A stretch of 64,000 nt of DNA from Pisaster brevispinus (taxonomy: Eukaryota; Echinodermata; Asteroidea; Forcipulatida; Asteriidae). Below the pieces are notes generated by a model. The model saw only the letters and a program-made list of their open reading frames with translations, was not told the DNA's origin and did not search any database. A program made the position numbers and the translations under genes. Shown here piece by piece: positions 44,706-56,175 of the stretch (position 1 is its first letter; each line of letters opens with the position of its first letter). The stretch covers positions 2,750,606 to 2,814,605 of the forward strand of contig JAMKCF010000001.1 of the NCBI GenBank assembly GCA_023634235.1, given 5' to 3'.

Positions 44706-45274
44706 AACCCTTAATAAACTAAACACGAAGTGAGATCTTTCCTTTCATCGGGTTGACTTCATCAGTGCGCAAAGGAACGATTATATCCAAAAGGTCGCTG
44801 GTTCAAGTCTCGCTCTGGTCAATTTTTGTTGTTGTTCAACCCTAAATTAAATTCAATAATCTAAACACAAAGTGTGATCTTTCCTTGCATCGAGTTGACC
44901 TTATCAGTGCACAAAAAAGCGGCTACACCCCGAAGTCAACAATACAACACCACATTATCAATCGATACCTTTACTATAGCAACGGCCATCTGCTGTACAA
45001 GTCTTCTAATTAGTATTAAAATTTCTGAACAGAATCGGCTCTACCATCTGAATTTATAAATACTTTTAAAATTACTGTCAACACCAGGGCGGAATCAAAT
45101 CGAAGCAAACAAAAATCAAAGACACAGGTGTTCAATTTCAGGGGTTTAACTGAAAACGCATCTTTAAAATTGTTGAATTGACAGAAATGTGACACGATCA
45201 TTTACAGATATGATACTCCAGTGAGTGTGCTCTACTGGTACCCTGCTCATTTCTGCTTAGCAACGAATTTGTTA

Positions 45275-45540
45275 ATAAGTTGGGGTTGAACAAAGAACAA
45301 TTTACTGAAGCGGGCTTTGAACATGCGACCTGCTGGCACTTTACTAACTGAGCTATCCAGCCATAATCTGTTGGCGGTCTCCCTATTAAACAGTATCTTT
45401 GTTCGGGGGTTCCAGTCAGTTAAGCCATAGACCTATAACCATTAGCTGTTGTGTAGCCAGGGATCACACCCAAGTTTACGATACAACCTGAGAAGCGGCA
45501 GCCAGGGGACCACCTTAAGGGGGATGCGACTTTTTAATTT
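45275..45540 (-). mobile_element. tRNA-Asn-headed SINE-like repeat, minus orientation
   Basis: Inverse of 40283-40530: GACCTGCTGG..ACTAACTGAGCTATCCAGCC (tRNA-like) then GGCGGTCTCCC..GTGTAGCCAGGGATCACACCC..AAGGGGGATGCGACTTTTTAAT. Confidence 0.65.
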
Positions 45541-45612
45541 CAAATATCAAGTCGTTTTCTCTATCAAAAAACTGTTAACCAACGCGTTCTGCTTAAATTG
45601 GGTCCTGCCCTC

Positions 45613-46060
45613 CAGTGTCGTAAGGAAGGGGGGGGGCACAGGCGGGTGTGGGGGTGGGGCCCGTGCCCCCGACCCAAATTTATTTCCGTGCCTCCCTGGT
45701 ACCCGGCCCCCATATGAAAACTGGACTTTTGAGCCTCAAAGTCACTAAAGTGAATTTACATTAATATGAGCTTTAATGTGATCATTTCAATGCTTTTAAA
45801 GCTATGTTTCCATTTACACGCAGACACTGCACTTATTTCTTTCTACACTCACGTCAGATTATCTTATATTTTAAATTTAAAAAAAAGTAAATGCCATAAT
45901 AAGAGCGCTGGAAAGGGGCTTATTTATGAGAAATGCAAATCAACGAAAACTACAGTTTTAAATGGCAAGTGCGTCGATGGATGGGGGACGGGGGGGGGGG
46001 GGACCATGTCCCCCTCACTTTTTAGACTGGAGGGGACAGCATATCAGATGTCCCCTCCCC
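45613..46060. other. G-rich tracts between CNOT11 and the follistatin-like gene
   Basis: Runs of G at 45627-45665 and 45985-46005 could form G-quadruplexes. Frames through them have no family support. No gene recognised from 40.3 to 47.2 kb. Confidence 0.4.
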
Positions 46061-46767
46061 ACTTTTTGATTGACTGTTCATTAGAAATATGCAACAAAAT
46101 TTACACCATTTTCTTGATTTAATATTTCATTACAATTTTTTGTTCAAATAAAAGAATAGCGAACAAACGGTGAAATGGTTGTTTTTTCATTTTCATCTTT
46201 TTGTTCTGATGGACCACGCGCAGAATGGTATTTTGGGCCTGTTATGTAAGATGTATTTTTTTTAAGACTTGCTCACCTGTCCCGCCTACTTTTCAGTAGC
46301 GATCGACGCCCTTGTTAAATGGACAGGAGTGCCCCCAGAAATAAAATTGGTGCACCCCGTAGTTCCCACTAAAATGTTATCTTAGTTTCGATGTGATCTG
46401 CCCTAATCCTCTTTTCAGAAGAGGATCGTTTCCCCATCTTCCCTTCTCCAACGACGGAGGCAGATCAGTTCATTTTACAAAACAATGCTCAAACCAACAA
46501 CAAAACAACAACAAAACAAATCCCTAAAGTTATTTGAACTTTTGATTGCGTCCCTTGCCAACTGCTGTCAATTCCAGCTACAAGCGCTCCTCGCTCACCA
46601 CGTAAGCCCCGACGTTTCGAGGTGGCCACGTCAGCGTAAGCATTGAACAAAACCATACAACCGCTTATACACTCTCTCTTTTTCTCAACGATCAAAGCTG
46701 CGACGAGCCCTACAGCCCCACGGTACTCGACCTCGGCAGGCGTCTTCGAGTTAACTTCAATTGTTGT

Positions 46768-47165
46768 AAAAGGTATTATATATCTATATAGGATTAGTAT
46801 AAAACTGAAAGTAGTCGCAGACAGTGTTCATGTTTTGTTTCGATTAACCATGGAATAACAAAACCTGCGAAAATGTGGGCTGAATCCGTTGTGCGAGTCA
46901 GGAGAAAATCATGCGCAAATTCGGCAAAATCGGCATGTAAACAAAAATGTCCTTAATGTTGGATAACAACCGGCCGAAATCAGCTGTTGATTTTTTTAAA
47001 AAGATTTTCAGATTCAGTTTTCTCGAATTATGATTTCATTTCAGATGGAAATGTTTCGCCGGAAAAAATTGGTTCTAGTGAGAACTTCATAATCTGTAAG
47101 CTTTCAGACTAAATTTAAACGATGGTTTGTATATCCTTACCAATCATGTATAATATCTTTAAATT
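46768..47165 (+). mobile_element. AAAGGTATTATAC-family MITE, diverged
   Basis: Left AAAAGGTATTATATATCTAT, right CCTTACCAATCATGTATAATATCTTTA. Contains GCAGACAGTGTTCATGTTTTG, GAGTCAGGAGAAAATC and GATGGAAATGTTTCGCC family blocks. It ends about 70 bp before the ATG of the follistatin-like gene, so it forms part of its upstream region. Confidence 0.65.
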
Positions 47166-47231
47166 TCCCCATTGCTCATAACTTCCTTTTGATGGTTTGG
47201 TCGTTTGATTTTGAAGATTATCTTCGCAAGA

Positions 47232-50200
47232 ATGAAGGTGTTTGTAGCCATTTCTATCTTGCTGATGGTGGGGGGAATCGATGCAGCCCACCATGTTTCA
47301 CTAACAGCTGACGTTTGTGAGGTAAGGTTCTGTTTTGCTCCTCAAAATCCCACCTTTGCCATTATGTAAACTGTTTTCCCGCCAAATCAAAAGTTCGTCC
47401 AGCTATTTATAAGCTATCTCGACCAATTTCTGCACAGAGATTCATTTAATTTCATGTGTTAAGCGAATTCAAATCACCCTTTTGTATAATAATCCACTCA
47501 AACTAGGCCCTGTATGTTTCTTTTGGCTACCAATGCATCAAGTTTCTACGGAGCACCACGAGTGCCACTTCACTTTGTCGTGATAAAGACACATTTATCT
47601 CGCCAAATCGACTAAATAAAACGAAAAAGTGAAACAAAACTTGTGGAGTCTATCCAAAAGCTTGTGAACAACCTGGGCCCAATATCATGACTTTGCTTAC
47701 CGTAAGCAAAGAATCAGTGCTTACCTCTGCGTGACACCATCAAAAAAAAAATCACACCATTTCACCCTGCCTTACTTTTTGAGTAACAGTTTGATTTTAG
47801 CGTGTAACACATTTCTGTGCAGAACCAAATCACTTTGAAAGCACCCAAATCATTATTTTTTATATAGACCCTTTTGACTAAATGAAATCAATTCAAGCAA
47901 AATTGTATTTTGAGATGAGCCCACATGTTTCTCTTTCTGCTCAATCAACCATTTCTTGGAATAACACCCGTTGTTTACACAACTTAGCAAGGCTGAGTAT
48001 TTGCTGTACAATTCCTAAGGGAATTCCTGGAGAGCTGGTCATTGTTGGACTGTGTTAGTGAAAAACAAACCCCGGATTGTGATAAGAGATTTGGCATGCT
48101 ATTTGGCTAGGTGCAGTTGTAGAACTTAACGATTTTTTGAAAACAAAAATGGCGGAGTACCGACTTTTAAATTAAAAACTGTTACTCAATAAGTGAGCGA
48201 TTAGTGTCACGGAGGGTTACGGAAGCATAGAATTCCCACTTTGTAATACGTCAAGCGTACTTCACTCAGGTAGAGAATTCTGCTTGTGCGCAAGCGTAGC
48301 TCACGTTACTAGGCATTCTTTGCTTACGCAGTTAGCGCAGAATTCTACGGTGGCTGATTTCCGCCAACAACAACACACTTTTTCAGTACGGCGTTATAAC
48401 GCCCTACACGGCGTTACAACAATAATAATAATAATAATAATATCGAAGTTTTATATAGCGCACGTACCAAACAAGGTACTCAAGGCGCTGGGTATATACA
48501 AACTTTCAGAAAGATCGGTTATTGCAGTGAGGAATTCTGAGACCCAATTATTTAGCACCTTATATAAGGGTTTACAAGGTGCTACGGCGCATACAGCAGC
48601 CACAGCCAGGAACACCGAGGCGAACCCCTTCTCTTGCACTGGGTTCTTTTACATGCGTTACACAACACATGGGACCAACGGCTTTACGTCCCATCCGAAG
48701 GACGAAGCAATGGCTAAGTGTCTTGCTTAAGGACACAAGTGTCACGACTGGGGATTCGAACCCACACTCTGCTGATCAGAAACACCAGAGTTTGAATTCG
48801 GTGCTCTTAACCGCTCGGCCACGACACTTCCACCCTTTACGGCGTTATAACGCCCTATACGGCGTTATAACGCCCTATACGGCGTTATGAAGCCCTAATA
48901 CGGCGTTATAACGCCCTAATACGGCGTTATAACGCCCTAATTTACAGCGTTATAACGCCCTATTACAGCGTTATAACGCCCTATACGGCGTTATAACGCC
49001 CTATTTCCGGCGTTATAACGCCGTATTTAGGGCGTTTGTAAATTAGGGCGTTTGTAAATTAGGGCGTTATAACGTAATAACGCCGTGTTAGGGCGTTATA
49101 ACGCCGTAAAATTAGGGCGTTATAACGCCGTAATAGGGCGTTATAAGTGTTTTGTTGTTGGCGGATATCAGCCACCGTAGAATTCGGAGGTAAACAGAGC
49201 CATGGAATTTGGCCTTGGTTGCTAGCAACTGTAAATGCCCCAAGATTGCCAGGAAATTGCAACGTCTGACACGGGCTTTAGGTGTGTGTGACATGGGATG
49301 TAAGTCTTAAGCGAAATGAGGGTTGTTGTGTGATGGTACAAGTTTCAAGTTTACTAAAGGAAACAGAAAGTAGAAGAGGAAAACAAGCTTTCGAGAACAG
49401 GTAGGGATCTGAACCCCTTGGACCCACACTGAGTCTGCGCGTACAAGGCTAGCTTGGGATTACAACCCAAAGATCAGAATCGCTGGGATATTCTTGGTCA
49501 AAGGAAGCTCATATGAATGTATAGAATTGCAATTTCATTAACGATGACAAATTGTTCAACAGCAAGAGCAGTGCGATTGCCCACCGCCCAGGGAAATCAC
49601 CGCAGAAAACCTCAAGTTCAATGAAGATCTGATGTGTTTCTGCGCATGCGGTGGTGGGGCCGAAGAAGACTGCATTGAGGATGGGGACTGCGTGCACGGC
49701 TTTCACTGTGGAGCTGGCGATAAAATCAACGGCAAGGGGAAATGCAAAGGTACGAGGTTGAATTCCCAGTCGCAAAAGTGTCGTAGGGGGGATTTTTGTC
49801 CCTCTGGTGTGTTTTTCCCCTTACGGTAAAATTAACATGGGCTGAGGGAAGTTGATTCAAAATCATGCTGTTCTGTCAGGAAATTGCGTGAGACAGACAC
49901 CTAAATCCCCCCAAAAGATAAAATGGCGACAGTTTGTATGTCTTTTTGTCAGCGTCCAAGCAGTGGCGGCGCGGCCAGCGTATTTTTTTTCCCAGGACGA
50001 ACGTAGGCAATTAACATAAATGGGCGTAGTAAACTTTACATTTCCGTTTGCACATGCGTACTTGCATGATCTTCCATGAGAAACATCAATACATTAGACA
50101 CGACGAGAATATTATTTACCTGTAATCGTGGACATGTTTCAAGCTTTAGATCAGAGCAAGCGCTCCCAGCTGTACAATTCGCCATCATGCCTCCGTTGTC

Positions 50201-53200
50201 GTCGACATGTGTACGAAAGAAAAACTTATTGAGAAGAGTACGCATGCGCGAGGGTATTTTACGGTCAAACACGCCCATTTTATGTTAATAGCCCACGTCC
50301 GTCCTGGGAAAAAAAAATACGCGCGCGGCCAGCAGCACTTGCGCGTAGGCCCTCTACGGGCTAAATGAGCCACAAACGTGCGATGATAAGTAAGTTATAA
50401 AGGGAGGGACCTTTGGTAGTTATCTCAAAAATTAATGACCCTATAAACTTACTTGGTAAAGAGCACTGGAGAGATGTTGGTGTTGTAAAACACTGTCACA
50501 AACGACACCCATTGAAGTAGTGTATATAGTTTTGAGAAAGAGGTAGTTTTTCACCTACAAATTTGAATATGAGAAACGCTTCAGGCATGAAGCCTCTCTC
50601 AGGCATCTGAAAGCACACAATTCTGTCCAACAAGGCTGATTTTTCTTTCAATATTTTCTTGCAACTTCGACAACTTCGAATTTTGACAGTTTTTTTTTTT
50701 AATGAATAATATGTTGGGATACACCAAGTGAGGATACTGGTCTGTGACAATATTACCAAAAGTATACCTTGCCTTTAATCAAAAGAGATGCCACATGGTG
50801 TTACCGCAAACCTTACTCAGTTACTCAGTTTAATCAAGTATTAACCAAAATATTGTATCATTTCTCGTATTTTAAACCCATTTTTTTATTACCAGATGCC
50901 TGCCTGAAGCCTGGGCTTGATTGTGGTATCTTCGACTACTGTGTTGTCAACGGTGACGGCGAAGCAGAGTGCAAGTGTGACATCCGGGCATGCAGTGACA
51001 TACAGATCGGTTCAGGGGTGTGCACGGTCGATCCAGAGGAGAATAATGCGAAAAAAACCTTCAACAACGAGTGAGTTTAAAAAAAAAAAAAATCCCAGTG
51101 GTAGTCTTGGTCCCAGGCATTCTTCCGTTGTATCAGTTTAAAAAACAAGGAAGATAGTGGTAGCACTTAAAGAGAACAATACACCTTTGTTTTTTTAAAC
51201 CGTTCGATTCTTTTAATCCATTATAGATGTAGATACTACACAATACAACTAACCGTGGACATTTCATTTTAAAGGGTGGTAGCGTTTTTGAAATATCGCC
51301 GAAAATCTCGAGAGACTATGTTTACGCAGGAAGAATAATCCGTAATTGGAATACACTATCTGAGAAACGTATCCGATCATAACGTTTCTCGTATTCAAAT
51401 TTTGGGGGTGGGGGGGGGGGGATAAAAACCGATGCTTGACGGTTAGCAAATTGTCGTGCAAACTGCAGCAGCTTATTTGTTTTTCTTTTCCTAGCTAATT
51501 GTTGCACAATGCTTGATGAAATTGGGTCTTTGTTAAAAGTTTGTTCAACAATTTCTGAGCAAAATTAAGCAGGAAACCAGTCACAGACGGTACGCTGTGA
51601 CATTGTATTTTCGCTGGCAACCTCATACCGGTAATTTTTAAAAACAAATGTTTGTACCCAGCTAATTGTTGCACAAAAATGCTTGATGAAATTGTGTCTT
51701 GGTTTGACTGTATCGACAGATGGGTCACAGTTATTTATTTATTTATCTATCTATACAATTATTTGCACAGTTATCTTTTTTTTTCGTCACAGCCCATTGT
51801 CATTTTGGTTGGTGGAACGCGCGTCACACGTCAACCTTTATATTTTGCCATGTATACTGCCATGACGTTCCAAATTCTAAAGAAAAATTGAGTCCAATAT
51901 GGATAATTATTGGACGCTTTGCAGTGTCGTTTCCAAAATAATCGTTCCCGCCCGTTTGTCCAAACGAGGCAAGGTCGTGTCACGGTGGACAAGATCAGTT
52001 CTTTGGTCACGTGGTTGCTGGACGCCATTTTGGGTCCAAATGGAGCAAAACCATTGGTCTCTATTATATTGACAATAGCGCTCAGAGAGCAAAACCTAAC
52101 GTGCAGTCTAGTTTGGCACCCTGTTTGAGCACATGTGGCCGTTTTGTTGTTGTTGACCAACATTGACTTCTAATCGCAAGTTGTCGCAACTCTTTCAATC
52201 AGCTCTGAACAAGAGTGGCATAACCCTATCCACGGTTATTTTTTTTGTGAAAAACAGTCAATACAAAAAGTGACGTTATGTTCTCTAATGAATCCAATAC
52301 ACAACAAGAACCCCACAAAGATAAAACTAATAAACAACAGAGAAAAAAAAACTTAGACTCCGTGCAAGGTGTATGTCATTTTCTAACTTCTTTAATTTTT
52401 TTTTTACAGCTGTCTGTTTGTGAATGAGCAGTGCAAGCGACGCAAGGAGGGGAGAAACAAACTGGAGAGACATCCAATTTTGACATGCGCAGGTAAAGTT
52501 GGCTTGACGTAATCTCAAATCAACGTTCGAAAGAGAGAAAATTAAATGAATAAATAAATAAATACAATTGAAGAGTGGAGAAAGGAGAACACCTAAAGAT
52601 AAATTGTTCATTTTGTCAGGAGCATTACGAAGTGCCCAAAACATGAAAAGCGTAAACCAATTTTGACTTTTCTTTTGGTGGTTTTGAGTTAGTTGATCAG
52701 TATCCAAAATTACACGAACTTAATAGGTCTCAAAACCATCTAGTTTCTTAATTATGCTAATCAGATTAGCATAAGTCACCTGATCAGATTAGCATAAGTC
52801 AGCTGATCAGATTAGCATAAATCTGCTCATCAGAATATTTTATCACTCAGATGAAAGGCAAAACCTCAATAACCCAGAATTGCATTTTCACGAAGAGCGA
52901 AAAACCTTGTTGTCTCTTTGTGTACACGCTACTGCGTTGATTATACAGCGAAGTCACTTAGATGTAAAAAAAAAATAAAAATAAATAAAAAATGTGCGAA
53001 ATGCATAGAAAAAACACACAAAATTGTTGGATGGTTTTGAAGGTAAATATTGAAACCTTCGGGCGTTGGGATAAAGACTGGGGTGCCACGTCTACTTTGG
53101 GTTTTAAAGGTATTATACACGATTGGTAAGGATAAACAACTATTGCTTTTTGTGAAAATAAGTTTCCCTCTAAAGTTAAGTCATATTCGGGAAAACTGTC

Positions 53201-53502
53201 TCTGAAAACCTAAAAAAAAAAAAAACAACAAAAAAAAACCAAGCTAATTCTGCCGGTAATAGTCTTATCCGGCTATGTTCTATTAGGGAACTTGCGAAAT
53301 TTCGCGATTTTTGAGTGTACCGTTAATGAGTAAACACAATTTGTTTACAACGGTACACTCACGATGTGTACGATGCCACAATGCAGGGTTTAATTAACAT
53401 GTTGTATTTATTTGTGATTTTAATATTTATTTTGCAGTTGAGATTGAACCGAACGTCTTGGGCCCAAATGTGCTTGGAGGATGGCGTATGTCTGGGATTT
53501 AA
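47232..53502 (+). CDS. Secreted cysteine-rich protein with follistatin-like (FOLN + Kazal) module, 5 exons
   Basis: Exons 47232-47321, 49563-49749, 50896-51070, 52410-52492 and 53438-53502 join in phase (600 nt, 199 residues). Residues 1-19 are a signal peptide (MKVFVAISILLMVGGIDA). Exon 2 gives a Cys-rich segment (CDCPPP..., MCFCACGGG, CIEDGDCVHGFHC, GKGKCK). Exon 3 begins ACLKPGLDCGIFDYCVVNG and runs into ECKCDIRAC, the spacing of a follistatin/osteonectin EGF-like strand. It continues into a Kazal-like domain completed by exon 4 (GVCTVD, KTFNNDCLFVNEQCKRRK, ILTC), with six cysteines. Exon 5 adds VEIEPNVLGPNVLGGWRMSG-like sequence and a stop; AATAAA follows at 53602-53607. Such modules bind growth factors or inhibit serine proteases extracellularly; the exact role is unknown. 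The Kazal loop has a long insertion (DPEENNAK) where G-x-D-G is usual, so protease inhibition is uncertain. Confidence 0.72.
47726..48215 (-). mobile_element. MITE, inverse copy of 1063-1517
   Basis: CGTGACACCATCAAAA..CACACCATTTCACCCTGCC..TTGAGTAACAGTTTGATTTTAGCGTG at the left, AAACTGTTACTCAATAAGTGAGCG..GTGTCACG at the right. CGTGACAC/GTGTCACG are terminal inverted repeats. In intron 1 of the follistatin-like gene. Confidence 0.65.
48337..49187. mobile_element. Foldback element with palindromic GGCGTTATAACGCC satellite interior
   Basis: Ends GAATTCTACGGTGGCTGATTTC and GGATATCAGCCACCGTAGAATTC are inverted, followed inward by CGCCAACAACAACA / TGTTTTGTTGTTGGCG. The interior from 48400 and from 48838 to 49145 is made of about 18-21 bp units containing the perfect palindrome GGCGTTATAACGCC. 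A SINE (48421-48829) is inserted in it. Confidence 0.75.
48421..48829 (-). mobile_element. Full-length SINE, tRNA-Leu-like head, minus orientation
   Basis: Minus strand: GTGTCGTGGCCGAGCGGTTA (A box), GTGGGTTCGAATCCCC (B box), body through AAGTGTGTAA..GCGCCTTGAGTACC, then TATAAAACTTCGATATTATT with (ATT)n tail. The anticodon-like loop contains CAA. Confidence 0.8.
49972..50333. mobile_element. Foldback element in intron 2 of the follistatin-like gene
   Basis: CGGCCAGCGTATTTTTTTTC + CCAGGACGAACGT at the left pairs with ACGTCCGTCCTGGGAAAAAA + AAATACGCGCGCGGCC at the right. Inner arms TTAACATAAATGGGCGT / ACGCCCATTTTATGTTAA and TGCACATGCGTACTTG / ACGCATGCGC. Confidence 0.7.
52755..52835 (+). repeat. 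25-bp tandem repeat, three copies
   Basis: ATCAGATTAGCATAAGTCA(C/G)CTG repeated three times with slight change, in intron 4 of the follistatin-like gene. Confidence 0.75.
53103..53280 (+). mobile_element. 5' half of an AAAGGTATTATAC-family MITE
   Basis: AAAGGTATTATACACGATTGGTAAGG then TTAAGTCATATTCGGGAAAACTGTCTCTG, as in 57247-57480. The right half is missing. Confidence 0.6.
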
Positions 53503-53601
53503 ATCGTCTTGGGTTGTTTCCCGAGACCCCCCAGAAATAGGAGTTCGACTTTTGTTTATTCAAATAACTAGGCCCTTACGGTTGGAGTAATTAAAAACAG
53601 C

Positions 53602-53607
53602 AATAAA
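53602..53607 (+). terminator. Polyadenylation signal of the follistatin-like gene
   Basis: AATAAA 100 bp downstream of the TAA at 53500-53502. Confidence 0.5.
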
Positions 53608-53684
53608 CGTACAAAATTATATAACTTATAAAAGTAAGACTGTGAGTTATTATGAATCCAAGATTAAGAATTGGACACTTTGGA

Positions 53685-53801
53685 ACGCTAGGTGGCAGCA
53701 GACTTAACAGATAAATTTCCATTGTTTACGTAGTTCTGAGCATGCCCATATTTAAACTGAGAGTGATGGATTTACCTGGGAAGTCTGCTGCCACCTAACG
53801 T
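53685..53801. mobile_element. Hairpin MITE, third copy of the CTAGGTGGCAGCAG family
   Basis: ACGCTAGGTGGCAGCAGACTT and AAGTCTGCTGCCACCTAACG arms with TAGTTCTGAGCATGCCCATA between. Lies 180 bp after the follistatin-like stop codon. Confidence 0.7.
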
Positions 53802-53909
53802 CCTAAAAGTCCCTCATTACGATTAGGAATGTTTTTAGTTCGTTTAATAGAGGATAAAAGACTTCGTTTTGGTTCAAAATCGGTAGACGAAACCAAAAGT
53901 GACAATAAT

Positions 53910-54062
53910 CATGGGCCTTTCCCAAACCCGGGCTTATAACTTCGTCGGCTCTGGCTTTGGGCTCCGTTGAAACACCACGCACAATGCACAATGATGCTCC
54001 AACATTGATTGTAGAGCCCAAACTGGAGCCGAAGCCCTAGAAGAGGTTTCGAAAAGGCCCCA
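53910..54062. mobile_element. Hairpin MITE (GGGCCTTTCCCAAAC / GTTTCGAAAAGGCCCC)
   Basis: Left GGGCCTTTCCCAAACCCGGGCTT..TCGGCTCTGGCTTTGGGCTCC, right GAGCCCAAACTGGAGCCGAAGCCC..GTTTCGAAAAGGCCCC. Arms are imperfect inverted repeats. Confidence 0.6.
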
Positions 54063-54289
54063 TTGCTTATCTTTTTAATTGAAAAAAGGAGAGAATTATT
54101 TAGTAATCAGTGTTTATTAGACCATCCTCGTTCTCAGGATTGATCGATCTCGCCGCGCCATTTTTCAAACATTATACCTTGCTCGCTTAGTACATACATT
54201 TTATGGGTTAGTGACGAGAGATTAGTATCGATACGGCGCGCTACCCATGGAAGCGAGGGTGACTAGTCCCTTTCACAGTAATATGCGCC

Positions 54290-54660
54290 ACGTTGAATCT
54301 TGATGACATCTTAGAAACAGTCACAAAAGAACCAAAGAAAGAGAAATGGAGCTGGGCAGGACAGAACCGCCGAACGAGTAGCCATTGGGGCTCAGCAATC
54401 AATCACTGGACACCTTGGGAACAAATGGAGTATAGGGCACCAGGGAAAAAGATGGAGAGGCAAGCTGCAACAGTACTAGGGGACAGTCAATTAGTAACGG
54501 CAGACACAAAATAGAGACTTTGTGAGACATCATGAGACCCTCATCCTGCAGTGGATTAAAAATGGCTGAAAAATCAAAATCCCGTGCGAAATAAATAACG
54601 CCCACGGAGCACGGAACAGATTCAACATGGAACATAATTACCGTGAAAATATACATTGCT
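54290..54660 (+). mobile_element. LINE 3'-end fragment, plus orientation
   Basis: The frame 54293-54514 contains KEKWSWAGQNRRT..NHWTPWEQMEYRAPGKKMERQAAT, which fits the W-x-W-A-G-H-x-x-R ... G-R-P tail of non-LTR retrotransposon ORF2. The end (AATAACGCCCACGGAGCACG..TTCAACATGGAA) matches the fragments at 1-1830 and 13156-14110. Degenerate. Confidence 0.6.
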
Positions 54661-55136
54661 TTTACATTACTGCATCAAGAATACTGTTTAAAAAACCCAT
54701 AATATTATTCAAGAATATTAATTAAAATGACTAATGAGAATCATTTACCCAGGGCAATGTGTACTTAAGACGCAACGTAGGTTTAAACACTTGACTTAAT
54801 CATGGTTTTTCAAAAGAGGCATGTGTCGTCTTTGTTTATCGAATTCGAATTCAATCATTAAAAATGGGATAAGTGGTAATAAATACTTTATACTGAATCT
54901 TGTTTTTGTTTTTAAGTTTTACAAAATAGTTCTGCACGATTGTTGGTCCAAACCCGCAGAATTGGGTGACGAGCCTTAAACCCCAAATGACGTCACATTA
55001 AAAATATAATGGGTATGTTCATTTATATATGGGGAATTGTTTGTTAGTTTATTGATTATATCCATGATATTAAATCAAAGCGGCGCGGGGGGGGGGGGTC
55101 GGAAAGTAAATGGGGATGGGGATATACTACCTGGAA

Positions 55137-55477
55137 TGTCATGTGGCCGAGTGGTTTAGAGCATCGAATTCAAGTTTCGATGGTTAAGTCATCGGGGTGT
55201 GGGTTCGAATCCTGGTCATGACACTTGTGTCCTTGAGCAAGATACTTTACTATAATTGCTTCTCTTCACCAAGGGGTATAAATGGGTACCTGCGAGGGTA
55301 GAGGTTGATATTGTGTTTGAAAAAGCCTTCGGAGCGCCACGGCAGCCCGGGCTGTATACTCCCCAGGGAGCTGAGAAAGATTACAGAAATGTTATTGGCC
55401 CAATGACCAGGGCACTAATGTAAAGCGCATTAAGACGTTATTGTGAAATGCGCTATATAAGAACTAGTTATTATAAT
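55137..55477 (+). mobile_element. SINE with tRNA-Leu(CAA)-like head
   Basis: Near-identical to 29571-29924 and 37133-37480; tail TATAAGAACTAGTTATTATAATTA. Confidence 0.8.
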
Positions 55478-55564
55478 TACCTCCTTCCATTCTTAGCGTC
55501 GCCGCAACTGGACAGAGTTGCAGTTCCGGTTGGATGCCAAAATGCAAGGCATACCTTTGGTGTT

Positions 55565-56175
55565 TGAGACCTATTTCATAGAGCTGCTTAAGCAGAAAAA
55601 ATTGCTTAACAAAAATGAGCAGAATACCAGACACATATTGTACATGTGACAGGATACCAGACACATATTGTACATGTGACAGGATACCAGACACATATTG
55701 TACATGTGACAGGATACCAGACACATATTGTACATGTGACAGGATACCAGACACATATTGTACATGTGACAGGATACCAGACACATATTGTACATGTGAC
55801 AGGATACCAGACACATATTGTACATGTGACAGGATACCAGACACATATTGTACATGTGACAGGATACCAGACACATATTGTACATGTGACAGGATACCAG
55901 ACAGATATTGTACATGTGACAGAATACCAGACACATATTGTACATGTGACAGGATACCAGACACATATTGTACATGTGACAGGATACCAGACACATATTG
56001 TACATGTGACAGGATACCAGACACATATTGTACATGTGACAGGATACCAGACACATATTGTACATGTGACAGGATACCAGACACATTTTGTACATGCAAC
56101 CGTTTACCAGACATATATTGCACATGTGACTTGGTAGTTTGGCTGGTAATCCTATTCTGGTAAGCATAAATTTGG
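55565..56175. mobile_element. GGGCCCAATTT-family MITE expanded by an internal 30-bp array
   Basis: Left part (GAGACCTATTTCATAGAGCTGCTTAAGCAGAAAA) and right part (GACTTGGTAGTTTGGCTGGTAATCC..TCTGGTAAGCATAAATTTGG) are MITE sequence as in 38051-38243. The middle is the array at 55616-56130. Confidence 0.75.
55616..56130 (+). repeat. 30-bp minisatellite array, about 17 copies
   Basis: AGGATACCAGACACATATTG + TACATGTGAC with an exact 30-bp period and very few substitutions until the last two units. Divisible by three, so open frames on both strands are artefacts. Confidence 0.97.

Noticed and set aside
55616..56130. CRISPR-like regular repeats
   Set aside because: Direct 30-bp tandem units with no unique spacers, in animal DNA.
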